Assembly: GCA_947561585.1 (NCBI GenBank)
Contig: CANNZV010000424.1
Span: 409,764 to 473,763, forward strand
From: Caprella mutica
Taxonomy: Eukaryota; Arthropoda; Malacostraca; Amphipoda; Caprellidae
Direction of reading: 5' to 3'
Length of the DNA stretch: 64,000 nucleotides
The translations under genes and the position numbers were made by a program. This document shows positions 1 to 10,501 of this stretch, one piece after another (position 1 is the first letter of the stretch; each line of letters opens with the position of its first letter). The notes under the pieces were generated by a model. That model searched no databases. It saw only the letters and a program-made list of their open reading frames with translations, and was not told the DNA's origin.

Positions 1-600
1 TATTATTTATGTATATCTTGCGTTGCCATTAAATATTTTTTTATGTGTATCGTATATTTTAAACTTTAAGTGTAGTTTTTTTAGTGAAACGTAAAAGTGT
101 GGTGTGAGGCCTAAATGGTTTCTTTTATTTTGTGACTTGAAAATTTCATTTCCTTTACTAATACCTAAAACTAAATCTATTAAATTTAATTTTCATCAAC
201 GTTCAGCAAATTCAAGAAATTAACTATGCAATAGGCACTTTAATTATTGTCATATATATTGTAATAATACAAGGCAAATTATCTATTACACATTGCCAAA
301 TAACATTTTCATTAACTTATGTTGGACATGGGCATGAATTAATTAACTACATTACTATATTATAGTTAACCTGAAAAATCAATGGGAAAGTTTTAAATCA
401 AAATTCTTTATTAGTAAAATTAAATTATTAAACGGTTTAGATGACAATTCATAACTTTAAAATTATGAGATTATATTTAATTGAAAGAAAAACTCAAAGG
501 GAAGATAATGGAAAGGAAAAATGAAAAGGAAAAATGAGAAGGTGAAGATGATAAGATGAAAATGATAAGGTGAAAATGAAACAGTGAAGATGAGAATAAT
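1..600. other. AT-rich DNA, no gene seen
   Basis: Both strands have frequent stops and I see no splice-bounded exon. From about 485 the plus strand becomes purine-rich with loose copies of a GAAAAGGAAAAATGA-like unit. This leads into the 45-bp minisatellite. Confidence 0.5.
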
Positions 601-1345
601 TGTAAATAAAGTACACATTGAAGAGTTAAAAAAACACCAAAAGTTGTAAATTAAATGAACTGTGAAGTGTTATATTAACAACCAATAGTTGTAAATATAA
701 TTCACAAAAAAGGGTTAAAAAAAAACACAAATAGTTGGAAATAAACTGCACAGTGAGGAGTTAAAATAACAACCAATACTTGTAAATAGAGACAACAGTT
801 GAGGGTTACAGCAACCACTTATAGTTGTAAATAAAGTGCACAGTGAAGGGTTAAAACAACCATCCATTTTTGACTATAAAGAGCACAGTTAAGGGTTATA
901 ACAACCATCCATTTTTGACTATAAAATGCACAGTGAAGGGTAAAACAACAACCAGTTTCTGACTATAAAGAGCACAGGAAGAGTTAAAACAAACACCATT
1001 TTTTGACTATAAAAGGCACAGCTAGTGAAGGGTAAAACAACCACCATTTTTTGACTATAAAGTGCACAGTGAAGGAATAAAACAACCACCAATTTTGACT
1101 AGGAAATGCACAGTGAAGGATTAAAACAACCTCCAGTTTTTCACTATAAAGGGCACAGTGAAGGAATATAACATCCACCAGTTTTGACTATAAAGTGCAC
1201 AGTCAATGATTAAAACAACCACCAGTTTTTGACTATAAAGTGCAAAGTGAAGGGTTAACACAACCAATAGTTTTTGACTATAAAGTGCACAGTGAAGGTT
1301 TAGCACAACCTCCAGTTTTTGACTATAAAGTGCGCAGTGAAGGTC
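600..1345 (+). repeat. 45-bp minisatellite (AAAGTGCACAGTGAAGGGTT family)
   Basis: About 16 diverged copies of a unit of roughly 45 bp. Each contains TATAAAGTGCACAGTGAAGG followed by TTAAAACAACCACCA and TTTTTGAC. Spacing between successive TTGACTATAAAG motifs is 43-47 bp. The same unit recurs near 32.35-32.56 kb in this orientation and near 16.79-16.87 kb in reverse, so it is a dispersed family. Short ORFs across it are repeat translations. Confidence 0.85.
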
Positions 1346-1397
1346 AAGAATTCAATTCCAAACTCGTCTCGCTGAAAATATTCCTCCTAAAGTGACT

Positions 1398-1634
1398 CTA
1401 ACAACTGTTCGTTTTTCGAATATTTTCCACTGCAATTCCTGGCATTTCGGCGTGACGAAATTGGCTCTTGAAGGCGAGAAAGTAGGCACTTGACTCGTCA
1501 GTCACCTTTCGGAAGAGGAGATTCCCATTCTGAGTTATTCGAAACATTGGACTTGAATTCCCTATTCGTGAAAAGAATCTTAGAGTTGAAGCATCAGTGG
1601 AATAATTATGAATGATGCTTTCAGGCTCAGCCAT
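1398..1634 (-). CDS. Possible coding fragment, unknown
   Basis: A 78-codon open frame starting MAEPES and ending at TAG. It lies in a patch of clearly higher GC and balanced codon use than the surrounding AT-rich repeats, and it is not repetitive. The start context is ACTCCATGG. TATAAATA lies only about 10 bases before the ATG, too close for a normal TATA box, and the ATAG just before could be a splice acceptor. The phrase ITQNGNLLF followed by KVTDESSAYFL vaguely recalls extracellular beta-sandwich repeats, but I do not recognise a family. It could be a terminal exon of a gene continuing elsewhere, a retrocopy or a TE remnant. Confidence 0.3.
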   Translation of the reverse strand: MAEPESIIHNYSTDASTLRFFSRIGNSSPMFRITQNGNLLFRKVTDESSAYFLAFKSQFRHAEMPGIAVENIRKTNSC

Positions 1635-1794
1635 GGAGTCTATTTATAAACTGATATTAGTAATTATTGGTCTAAATAGAGCAGTGGTTGTTAGAGGGGA
1701 ACAGTCAGGGGATCAGTGCTGTGTAACTATTGAAACAGTTTAAATTTATTATACTATCCTAGAATTAGACTTTTCAGTTACTTATTTCAAGTTG

Positions 1795-2110
1795 GTGCGA
1801 ATCGAATAAAAACAAAAATATTATGTAGATATAAAAAAAAATGTAGATATGAAAAAAAAATGTACAAATAGAAAAATAAACATGAAAAATGGTGAAGAAA
1901 TATAAATAGGGAAGAAACATGTAAAAATGATAAACTATAATTGTAGAAATTCAAGAAAGATTCAGAAATTGTGAAAAATAATGTATGGGAAGAAACATGT
2001 AAACATGATAAAAAAATGAAAAATAAGGAAAATGTAAAGTCTAGAAATGAAAAATAAACATGTAAATATGATAAAAAATATATAGAAATAAATACTCTTG
2101 CAGATTTAAA
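1795..2110. repeat. Degenerate A-rich repeat
   Basis: Loose repetition of GAAAAATAAACATGTAAA and ATGATAAAAA units with no fixed period. It yields a low-complexity 110-residue open frame on the minus strand (F/S/L-rich) that I do not count as a gene. Confidence 0.6.
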
Positions 2111-3182
2111 ATCGAGCAAATTGTTTTCATAACTAAATTTTACGTAACTAAAAATGAATTATTCTTTCTAACATTTTTAAATTGCAATTAGCTTAAATGA
2201 ATGAATATTTTTGTGTTATTATGTAATTGGCAAAGCATAAAAAGTTGCATCAACCATTGTTGTCTGTAGTTATTTATTACGACTATTTTAAAGTTAAAGA
2301 TTAGCATTTGCTGTAAGAGATGTATATCTATCTTATGTAACAGATTTAATAGTATAATGATGTTTTTAAATGTGCGTAGGATGATTTTCAAACTGTCTTT
2401 AATCTTGCTAATTAATTAAGAATTCTAAAATTTGTTCTAATTTATAAATAATTATGAATCGAAATGTATAACTGTATATTGATTGTATTTTATGTAAAAT
2501 TAGCTGAATATAGTTGTTATGAATTTTAGAAAATGATATTTTTTTGTTATACTGATTTATATCAAGATTTTTTATTTTATATGTTGATTATCGATACATC
2601 ATCAGAATATTTCTGTTTGTTGGATTTTTTTTTGTTTTCTGCATATTTCACGGATATACTTTTTTTTCGTTATATGTGTCGATCGATTTTCGGTATTTTC
2701 ATTTTTATTTCGTATTTTTCTGTTTTTTAATTGTTCTGTTATATGGATTTCTATGATCCGGATATCTAGCATTCGGATTTCTTTTATCCTGAAATTTATT
2801 TTTGTTGTACATAATTTATAGTATCGTATCTGTTGATACGTGACATTTTTCTTGCAACCAACAGAGAAAGAGAAATTGTGTATAAGTATACTGTACATAT
2901 ATGGTGATAATTATTTTAAATTATTGTACATTATTATGTGTAATATTATATATTACCTGCAGTTTTCCAGTCATATTATTTCAATTCAATCAATCTTCAT
3001 AATAACATAATAAAGCTGTAAATATTTTTAATTATTATGAAAAATTAATTAGAAATTATTAGCAAAAGAGAAATTTTGATAATCTGCATTAAATAAAGGG
3101 ATTCTATTTTTACATTTCCTATATTGGAAGAGAACAATATTAAGATAAAATATTACTAATCATATATCTTCAATTCCTGCCT
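2111..3182. other. AT-rich intergenic DNA, no gene seen
   Basis: T-rich plus strand around 2530-2800 with short phenylalanine- and tyrosine-rich frames, which are compositional. No splice-bounded exon or recognisable repeat was found. The last bases (CCTGCCTGCAAGTATC) are the interrupted centre of a MITE, see 3883-3993. Confidence 0.5.
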
Positions 3183-3191
3183 GCAAGTATC

Positions 3192-3882
3192 GGGCCAACA
3201 ACAAAAACTCACACGGCAAAAGCCCTAGCGACGAAAGCCCACCCGACAAAAGCCCACACCGACAAAATCCCACACAGACAAAAGACCACAACGACAAAAG
3301 CCCACACCGACGAAAACAAAATTAGTATTCCTGCAATATAAATAATCCATATATGTAAAGTTGGACGAATAACAATTTTACAGTTTTCTTTCTACGGAAT
3401 CAATGAAAATTTGTATTATGCACCAAATTAGGGCGCTGCTATCGCAGAACTTAATTAAGCCGTGGAGCAATAGTTAGCCTATAACTGTAAAATAACCGAA
3501 ATATTTTGTAGTTCCTTATTTACATATTGTATTTAACTTGTTCCAGGAAAGTAACGACAACACACACTTTATTTATATTTGCTCCTAGTTTCTATAGTCT
3601 AGTGTTTTAAAATTAAGTTCTGCGATAACAGCGTCCTAATTTGGGGCATAATACAAATTTACAATGATTCCGTAGAAATAAAACTATTAAACTATTATCT
3701 TCCTTCGTTCCAACTTTACATAAATGGATTATTTATCAGGAATACTAATTTTATTTTCGTCAGTGTTGGCTTTCGTCGGTGTGGGCTTTTGTCTGTTTGG
3801 GCTTTTGTCGGTGTAGGCTTTTGTCGGTGAGGGGTTCTGTCGTGTGGGCTTTTGACGCTGGGGATTTTGCCATCACCCTTTC
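3192..3882. mobile_element. Foldback element A (GTGTGGGCTTTTGTCG motif)
   Basis: A 691-bp palindromic element. The left end (about 3205-3315) has about six copies of a 15-17 bp CGACAAAAGCCCACAC unit; the right end (about 3755-3865) has the reverse complement. Inside these, the arms continue as unique inverted sequence: CTATCGCAGAACTTAATT near 3440 mirrors TTCTGCGATAACAGCG near 3619. Flanks are GCAAGTATC (3183-3191) and GTAAGCATC (3883-3891), a 7/9 match read as an aged 9-bp target duplication. No coding capacity. The architecture resembles Drosophila FB elements. Confidence 0.75.
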
Positions 3883-3993
3883 GTAAGCATCACGGATACC
3901 AATTCAAATAATAGTTACATAACAATTATATTATTATTTATTATTTCCTACATGATCAAAAATGTGGAACCGTCCGATAACATAAAACTTACA
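3883..3993. mobile_element. Right half of the GGTAAGTTACG MITE
   Basis: Contains ATCACGGATACCAATTC and ends with AATGTGGAACCGTCCGATAA and AACTTAC. These match the central and right parts of the MITE copies at 6506 and 48044. The left half before 3183 keeps only the centre (CCTGCCTGCAAGTATC). The foldback at 3192-3882 sits exactly between the two. Confidence 0.65.
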
Positions 3994-4780
3994 TTAGTCA
4001 TTTATTTCAATATTCTATTTCAGTTTCGCAATCAAATTAATTCAATTAATTCCATTCAAACTTTTATATGATTTGACTGTGAATAGGAAATTTACGTGAC
4101 TAGACAGTCTGAAATTTTCAGATAAAATTAAGCAGTGATAAAGTAATTAACAAGTTACTTATATTATTTATAATAAAATGCTATTTCTTTATCACCATTA
4201 CAAAATTGGGGAAGGTAATGATTTGATCGGCATTTATTTATTTGTAATCTTGTTATCATAATTTAATGGTAAACTTCTTATTCCGATTATTGAAAAAGCA
4301 TTCAACCAAATTGCCTAATATTTATGACATTTATTTTGAAAAATATATTGATATCTATATCTTAATTGCGTTTGTGTTCCGTACGTACGTTACACCTTTC
4401 AGAAAAAATAAGGGGGAAAGTCTTTGATTCCGTTTACTGGATAGAAGTTATAAAAACTATAGAAAATGATGTAAAGGCTGTAATACTATAATTGTGTTCT
4501 TAAATAAATTGTTTCATTTATTCATTGAATCTTTGATTCATCAATACATCGATTCATTATGAGAGTGTATTATAAGTATGTATCAATTTAGGTTCATAAT
4601 TTTCATGTATCATCAGAAAGTCGAAATAAAAACTCCCAGACAGTTATTTTCCACACTGAAACCTCACGTTCCTCATTGTTCCTCATGCAATTTATCCCTC
4701 ATTAGTATGTATGTATTCATAGGCACATGTATCTCAGATTACGCTTGTATCGTACATACGCGACAGAGTAACAGTGTCTT
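3994..4780. other. AT-rich DNA, no gene seen
   Basis: No conserved reading frame, tandem array or inverted repeat was recognised. The 84-codon frame at 4578-4832 runs into the purine-rich repeat and has no family features. Confidence 0.45.
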
Positions 4781-5430
4781 AAAACGGGAGAAAAGACAAA
4801 AGAGAAAAGAATTGAATGTGAAAAAATGTTGAAGATATAAAAATTTAAGGTGGAAAATTGAAGGAGTTGAAATTGAAGGTCGAAAAATTGAAGGGAGAAA
4901 AATTTAAGATGGAACAATTGAAGGTGGAAAAATTGAAGGGAGATAATTGAAGGTGGAAAAATTGAAAAGAGGAAAATTGAAGGGAGAAAAATTGAAAGTG
5001 GAAAAATTGATGGGATTAGAATTGAAGGTGGAAAAATTGAAAGGAGAAATATCGAAGGTGGAAAAATTTTAAGATGATGGAATTAAAGGTGGAAAATTTA
5101 AAAATGGAAAAATTGAAGGTGGTAAAATTATAGCAGGTAGAAAAAATGGTGGGAGAAAAAATGAACAAAGAAAAGAAAATGATGGGAGAAAAATTGATGA
5201 GAGTAAAATTGAAGGGAGAAAATTTGGAAGTGTAAAAATGGTAGTGAGAAAAATTGAAGGTGAAAAAACTTGAAGGTAGAAAGATGGAAGGGTGAAAAAT
5301 TGAAGTTGGGAAAAACTAATGGGAAAAAAATTGAATTGGAAAAATAATAAAGGGAGAAAGAAATTGAAGATATATAAAGATTAGAAGAATAAATAATGGA
5401 TGAATATAAAAGAGAAAGGAAAGGAGATGT
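4780..5430 (+). repeat. Purine-rich degenerate minisatellite (GAAGGTGGAAAAATT)
   Basis: About 40 imperfect 15-16 bp units alternating GAAGGTGGAAAAATT and GAAGGGAGAAAAATT. Almost all purine on the plus strand apart from the conserved TT. Open frames on the minus strand (phenylalanine-rich) are translations of this array. Confidence 0.8.
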
Positions 5431-5627
5431 TACCAAACAAAGTAATTAAAGATATTACAGTACTAATTGTTGCCAATAGCATTAAAAGTATATAAGTATT
5501 TAGGGTGAAGAACTCAACAAGTAGTAGTTTCGAAATTTTCCAAGCTTTCAGAATCATTCGTGGTTCCCTTCTTCAGGGGCATACAGTTATGATATACAGT
5601 AGAGATAAATAGTGTCGCATCGATTGA

Positions 5628-5741
5628 GGGACGGTGAGCTGAAGGTGTAAAACCTTATTTTGTTAAGTGCCATATTTTTAACCCACAAAACTGACGCCAA
5701 ATTGCTAGTCACGTGACCCCAAAATAAGTAATTTACCGTCC
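5628..5741. mobile_element. Possible small MITE
   Basis: Begins GGGACGGTGAGC and ends AATTTACCGTCC, giving an approximate 9-10 bp terminal inverted repeat over 114 bp. No clear target duplication. Weak call. Confidence 0.25.
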
Positions 5742-5934
5742 TGCAAGAGGAGATATAGTTTTGGCCACTGACTCACCACTTGTTCAGGGGTAACATTTAT
5801 TAAAATACAAGCGACTTATAATTTCCCTACTCGTAATCTTGATAGCAATCCTAACTTCTATTTTTTTCATACATTTCAATTTTATTTTTTAACTATCTCA
5901 TTAATTATTTGGAACTATTTACTAAAAAAAGAAG

Positions 5935-6345
5935 AAAGAAGAGAATCATAATGAAGAGAAAAAGAGTGCAGCAATAAAAATATATACAGTAGCCTCATAC
6001 GTTAAAGGAAGAAGCAAGTGAACAAGTTTATAGAATTTTGAAACCATTTGATATTGTATTGAGCAATAGATCCAATAACACAATAGGAAATCAAGTCATA
6101 AGAGTAAAGATAGAATAGAAAAAGAATGTAAATGTAATGTAGTATACAAGACAGATTTTTAGGATTGTTATAATAAATACGTAGGAGAAACGGGTAGAAT
6201 GTTAGATGATAGTATTATAAAACATAAATCCAATTTACATAAGAGGATAGAATAGACATAGATATTTTAGCATAATAGAGATACAGGCCATAGTTTAGAA
6301 CATCGTCTGGAAAATAATTTAGTTGTCACAAGCGATATTCAAGTT
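5935..6345 (+). pseudogene. Penelope-like element GIY-YIG endonuclease relic
   Basis: The plus strand, read with in-frame stops and shifts, gives PHTLKEEASEQVYRILKPF, then LSNRSNNTIGNQV, then CNVVYKTDF, then NKYVGETGRMLDDSIIKHK and finally RDTGHSLEH. This is the order seen at the C-terminus of Penelope-like retroelements: a linker of the type 'PYVKGLSEKI', then a GIY-YIG nuclease core with YVGETGR, a downstream HK and the GH motif. Several stops (for example before DCYNKYVG and after KRIE) show that it is dead. The reverse transcriptase part was not found upstream. Near 5500-5590, minus-strand text like PEEGNHE and KLGKFRNYY resembles sequence that often borders these elements, but that link is inference. 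Confidence 0.6.
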
Positions 6346-6505
6346 TGAGTTCAATTAATTCAATGCTGTGAGACTAGAGAGAAAATAAGTTGTTAACAAG
6401 GGGCCGATAATTCCACTATTACATTCCCTGGATAATTGCAAGGGGATACTGGGGTAGAAAATGAAAAGTTATGCTTATCCAGTTATTTCAGAAAGTGAAT
6501 TATTT

Positions 6506-6758
6506 AGGGTAAGTTACGAGTTATCGGACAGTTCCACATTTTCGATCATACATATGGAAAAAAATTAATTTAATCATTTTAAAAATTTCAATATTTTAGA
6601 AATGGAAAAAGTAGTATAATATAATTTGAATTATTATTTGAATTTGTATCCATATTACCTACAGGTATCATGATGAAAATAATAATTATCATTATATACT
6701 TTTTTGTTAAATAATTGTCGAAAATTTGGAACTTTCCAATAGCTCAGAACTTATCCTT
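6506..6758. mobile_element. MITE of the GGTAAGTTACG family, copy 2
   Basis: Left end AGGGTAAGTTACGAGTTATC, right end mirrored as CAGAACTTATCCTTT, about 40-bp terminal inverted repeats including GTTCCACATTTTCGATCAT. The centre carries the palindrome-like TTACCTACAGGTATCATG. 253 bp, no ORF. Confidence 0.75.
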
Positions 6759-7171
6759 TCTTTGGAATTTGTTATTATATTAATTTTTATCAATAGAGAA
6801 AGTCAAGGTAAGGCCTTAACAGATTAAGAGGGGACCAGCATTTAATCTTCTATGGTTCAACCGTTATTTAAACCTTTTAATCATCTATGGCCTCACCATA
6901 ACTAAAAACTTTGAATCTTCTATGGCCCTTCATAATTACCTAACATTTCATACTCAGAACATGTAACATATACAAAAGTCTTTAAAGATTTCATTTACTC
7001 ATTAATGTGTATATCTCAAGATAAGATTTAGACCGAATTCACATTTAACTCTCAAAGTTAGTCAAATGCCAGTCATTTAGCCACCATTTCGTCTGTCGTT
7101 GATTACATTTGCATCTCTGAAGAAATCTAACACTCGCCCTAATCATTATTTAAAACTCATTTCGTGGGGCT

Positions 7172-7286
7172 AGGGTAAGTTCCAAGTTATAGGACGGTTA
7201 CACATATTCTATTATTATTATTCGATTAATATATAATTATACATAATCGAAAATGTGGAATCGTATGATAACTCAAAACTTACGAC
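7172..7286. mobile_element. MITE of the GGTAAGTTACG family, short copy
   Basis: Left TIR AGGGTAAGTTCCAAGTTATA with GGACGGTTACACATATTC. Right TIR TAATCGAAAATGTGGAATCG with AAAACTTACG. The centre is deleted, leaving about 115 bp. Confidence 0.7.
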
Positions 7287-7509
7287 AAATGGTATTAGCT
7301 TTTTCCAAAATATATATTTCGTGAATATTATATTTCATCTCATTTCGCCTGAAATTATTGTTCCTGTAATATTTTTTCACACTTTATGAGTTCCTTTATG
7401 ATGCCTTTCCTGAAATAATTTACCCTAATCCGTCTTCTCTTGAAAATATTATAGCTTTGTGCACTGTTTTCTAGAAATGTTGCCACAAAAAAAATTCAAC
7501 TGGAATTGA

Positions 7510-7588
7510 GGTGACCGGGACATTCCACCCCGGTATATTCCACCCTAGGAATATTCCACCCCAGTAAATTCCACCCCACTTTACGGGT
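7510..7588 (+). repeat. Single foldback-type terminus (ATTCCACCCC motif)
   Basis: Starts GGTGACCGG, the same start as foldback J at 43178, followed by four units of about 15-16 bp ending ATTCCACCCC. No inverted partner was found in the next 600 bp, so this looks like a solo or truncated end. The motif is close to that of foldback F at 22241. Confidence 0.55.
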
Positions 7589-7589
7589 T

Positions 7590-8040
7590 AGGTTTGTTAG
7601 TTATAAATATTAATCAATTTTTAATCTTTTATATAATACTATGTAACTTGCATTTTCATTGTAGCAAATTAAGCCTTTTGCTGATCAATTATTAACTGGT
7701 ATTTATTTTTTCACTTTACATGTGATAGAACAGCAGAGGGAAAGGTTGTGTGAACGCTCTTTATCAGTTGAGGTATTTAGTTTTTCAATCACGAATTGAT
7801 TATCTTCACTATCACTAACACAACAATGATATTAAATGTAGGATGGTGTCATAGAGTACTTCGTGTTAACTTATTTTTATTTTGAATTTGGTACTTTGAC
7901 TTCGAGTAAAAGTGGTGTAAAATAGTTTTTGACCGAAGACTATTTTTTACATCGAGAGTACTTTACATGTTTATTATTTTTTAAACAGGAAGTGGAAATT
8001 ATTGCTCAGGGTTTTGAGACTGGTGATATTATTGCCTTAT
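7590..8040. other. AT-rich DNA, no gene seen
   Basis: No repeat or gene recognised. A 60-codon frame at 7929-8111 runs into the foldback element and is not supported as a gene. Confidence 0.4.
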
Positions 8041-8079
8041 TAACAAAATACATCACAGAGTTCATAATACGTCTCAGAG

Positions 8080-9063
8080 GGTATCTGGAAAAAATTTCCG
8101 TGACGAAATAATCCTCCAGCGGAAAAAAAACCCTCGCAGAAAAAATCCCCCCGGAAAAATCCGCCCAGAAAACATATTTGTTCCCTATTTTTCTATTGAT
8201 AGTTGCATATTCCTAGTTTTAATCCTTGACCATCAGTCTCAACCTGAATGCCTAATAAGAAACATCAAATTTATGAGATGTATAGTCACTGTAGCGGTGG
8301 AGGTAATATTTAAATGAGTTAAATTTTGGATATAATATTATACGAAATTTTGTTTATGTTCAATACTTGTTTAGTTAAAATCAGTTTATTGCTGCATCGT
8401 TTATTCAAGTAGTAATACATATCAATAGTTAATTAGTTTCTTTCTACTGTTTATATATAATATGTATTACGTTACATGTATGTATGATAAATTAAATGTC
8501 GCAATCACAAAAGGTAAAGTTGTCTGTAATTCAATTTTAAATAGGTAAATCGTCTACGTCAAAGTCTTTTGTAATATAACAATTATTTCAGGAATTTTGC
8601 TTAGATCAACTTAGTGCTGGTATCACTCCTCTGAAGAATAGCAAATATATAAAAAAATTTATTAGACTTCGCGATGTTGTATAAAAATATGACGAATATA
8701 ATTCATTTATAAGCTATATTAAGGCCATAACATACAATTTAAACTTTCAGTTTTGTACAGCTTATTCACAATTTTCAGATTTTTTAACGTCAGTTTGCTA
8801 CAGTCTAAAGTTGTTATATTTGTTTATTCAAACTACTGTAATTTGATACTATAAGTACATGCTTTTCTCATTTTGTAGGTTTTTTTGGGAAAAAATGAAT
8901 GGAAATATTTATTACATATTCTATTTTGACGTGAGGATATTCTTTCTTCGTTTAATGCTTTCCGGGGGATTTATTCCGGGGGTATTTTTTCCAGGGGGAT
9001 TTTTTTCGGGGTGTTTTTTTCAGCTGGGGAATTTTTCCCTCCGGGGGATTTTTTCCTAGACCC
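8080..9063. mobile_element. Foldback element C (GGGGGATTTTTTCC motif)
   Basis: A 984-bp element. The left end has GGAAAAAAAACCCTCGCAG and three similar units; the right end (8960-9063) has the inverse, units of CCGGGGGGATTTTTTC type. Terminal bases are GGTATCTGGAAAAAAT (left) and, reversed, GGGTCTAGGAAAAAAT (right). Flanks GTCTCAGAG (8071-8079) and GTCTCCGAG (9064-9072) match 8/9. Because the flanks lie in a tandem repeat, the duplication could partly reflect repeat units. The interior is AT-rich and non-coding. Confidence 0.75.
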
Positions 9064-9245
9064 GTCTCCGAGTTCACAGTACGTCACACAGTTCATCATA
9101 CGTCGCATATAGTTCACCGATCACCCACCATACCTCACAGAGTTTACTATACGTCACAGAGTTCACTGTATGTCATAGACTTCACCATACGTCGCAGAGT
9201 TCACCTTACGGCGTAGAGTTCAACACACGTCACTGAATTCACCAT
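9064..9245 (+). repeat. ~22-bp tandem repeat (CGTCACAGAGTTCACCATA)
   Basis: About eight copies of a unit reading CGTCACAGAGTTCACCATA with 1-5 changes each. Two more units (CATCACAGAGTTCATAATA, CGTCTCAGAG) lie at 8051-8079, left of foldback C. The foldback therefore split this array. Confidence 0.75.
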
Positions 9246-9424
9246 ACGAAACTAACTGACAGAAAATAAACTCGTTCGTTCACACTTTATATCATTCTAA
9301 ACTAGCAGATGACATTTTCAATTGCTTTTCGCATGAATTTGATGATTGACTTAAGCAATTGAAGGAACTGTCAGCGAGAAAATTGATAGTCAGGAATGAG
9401 GTAGAAAATTTCCAAGAAATTGAT

Positions 9425-9605
9425 AGGATATACTTGATAGGAAGTACTTGATGGGATGTACTTGATAAGAAGTACTTGATGGGATGTACTTGAAAGGATG
9501 TACATGATAGGATTTACTTGATAGGATGTACTTGAAAAGATGTACATGATAGGATGTACTTGATAGGATGTATTTGATAGGATGAACTTGATAGGTTCAT
9601 CCTAT
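9425..9605 (+). repeat. 17-18 bp tandem repeat (GATGTACTTGATAG)
   Basis: About ten copies of GGATGTACTTGATA, with occasional A/G changes. The last copies form a hairpin: GATGAACTTGATAGG is followed by TTCATCCTATCAAG near 9580-9610. Confidence 0.8.
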
Positions 9606-9729
9606 CAAGCTCCGTGTGTTGTGTTTATACTTATAGTGACTATAGCCTCTAAGCTGATTACGGGATATAGTTTATCAAAGTTTTCAGTGGTGTTAAGCTA
9701 ATTTGTATTCAATTTTTGACTGTGGATGA

Positions 9730-10400
9730 CTGACATGGAAGGTAAAAAAGAAAACTGCGAACAACTGACTCCCATCAATCGAAGTTCAAGCAGGGGAAAA
9801 GGTTCAGTACCCAAGTCGGATGCAGCCGAGTAAAGTGTTCCTATCACCTACATTTTGCAACTTTTTGAAGGAAATTTCAAATAATTCAAGATGGAGATCC
9901 TTAAAGAAATCAAGAAGAGAGATAGTGCGATTGATATACTTGAGAAAAAAATAATCACTCTTGAGCAAACTGTTCAAAAACTGTCGGAGCATTTGGAAAA
10001 TTTTAAGGCGAACAATAAGAAAAGTGAGTTTATTTTGTCAGGAGCCACTGTGTAAGGATATGTGGGAGCAACTCATGACAACGTAACGCAAATAATGCAT
10101 AATATATTAAAAACTAAACTGAGATATGATTTTGCACTCACGACGTTTGGGCTGTAATCACAATGCTCAGGGTCCCGATAGGAGAAGGATATTGGTGAAA
10201 TTATGGAGTGAGGGAGTGAAGGACAAGATTGTTAGAGTATGCAATCAACGAATCTCTCTGACTTATTTGTGAAGGATAATCTGACTCTTGCCAGATCTAT
10301 GATTTTATTTGCTTTAAGGCAAGCCAAGCATAACAAAACTCGGAAAATCAATGGTTGTTGATCTCAACAAGGAAGAGTATTTGTAAGGGTCAAACCCCAA
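9730..10400 (+). pseudogene. LINE ORF1 relic
   Basis: Decayed ORF1 of a non-LTR retrotransposon. A 53-codon open piece begins at 9891 (MEILKEIKKRDSAIDILEKK) and forms a heptad-like coiled coil through QTVQKLSEHLENF to a stop near 10052. Downstream, in shifted frames, come RRRILVKLWSEGVKDKIV (about 10181-10234), then LFVKDNLTLARSMILFALR (about 10264) and GRVFVRVKP. These match the ORF1p type with a coiled coil and an FP25-like C-terminal domain, where 'VNDNLTP.R..LL' and 'GKVFVR' are typical. Stops and frameshifts make it dead. The earlier segment MTDMEGKKENCEQ at 9731 may be its original N-terminus. Confidence 0.6.
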
Positions 10401-10501
10401 GAATCAACTACTAGAAGTAGAAACTCTTTCTCAATACATGGGAGAAATTGAAATAATTCTGTAAAAAGTTACTGGACCTATATGTTAATAGCCTATACCA
10501 A

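Noticed and set aside
1621..1660. TATAAATA as the promoter of the 78-codon frame
   Set aside because: It lies about 10 bases from the ATG, leaving no room for a normal transcription start and leader.
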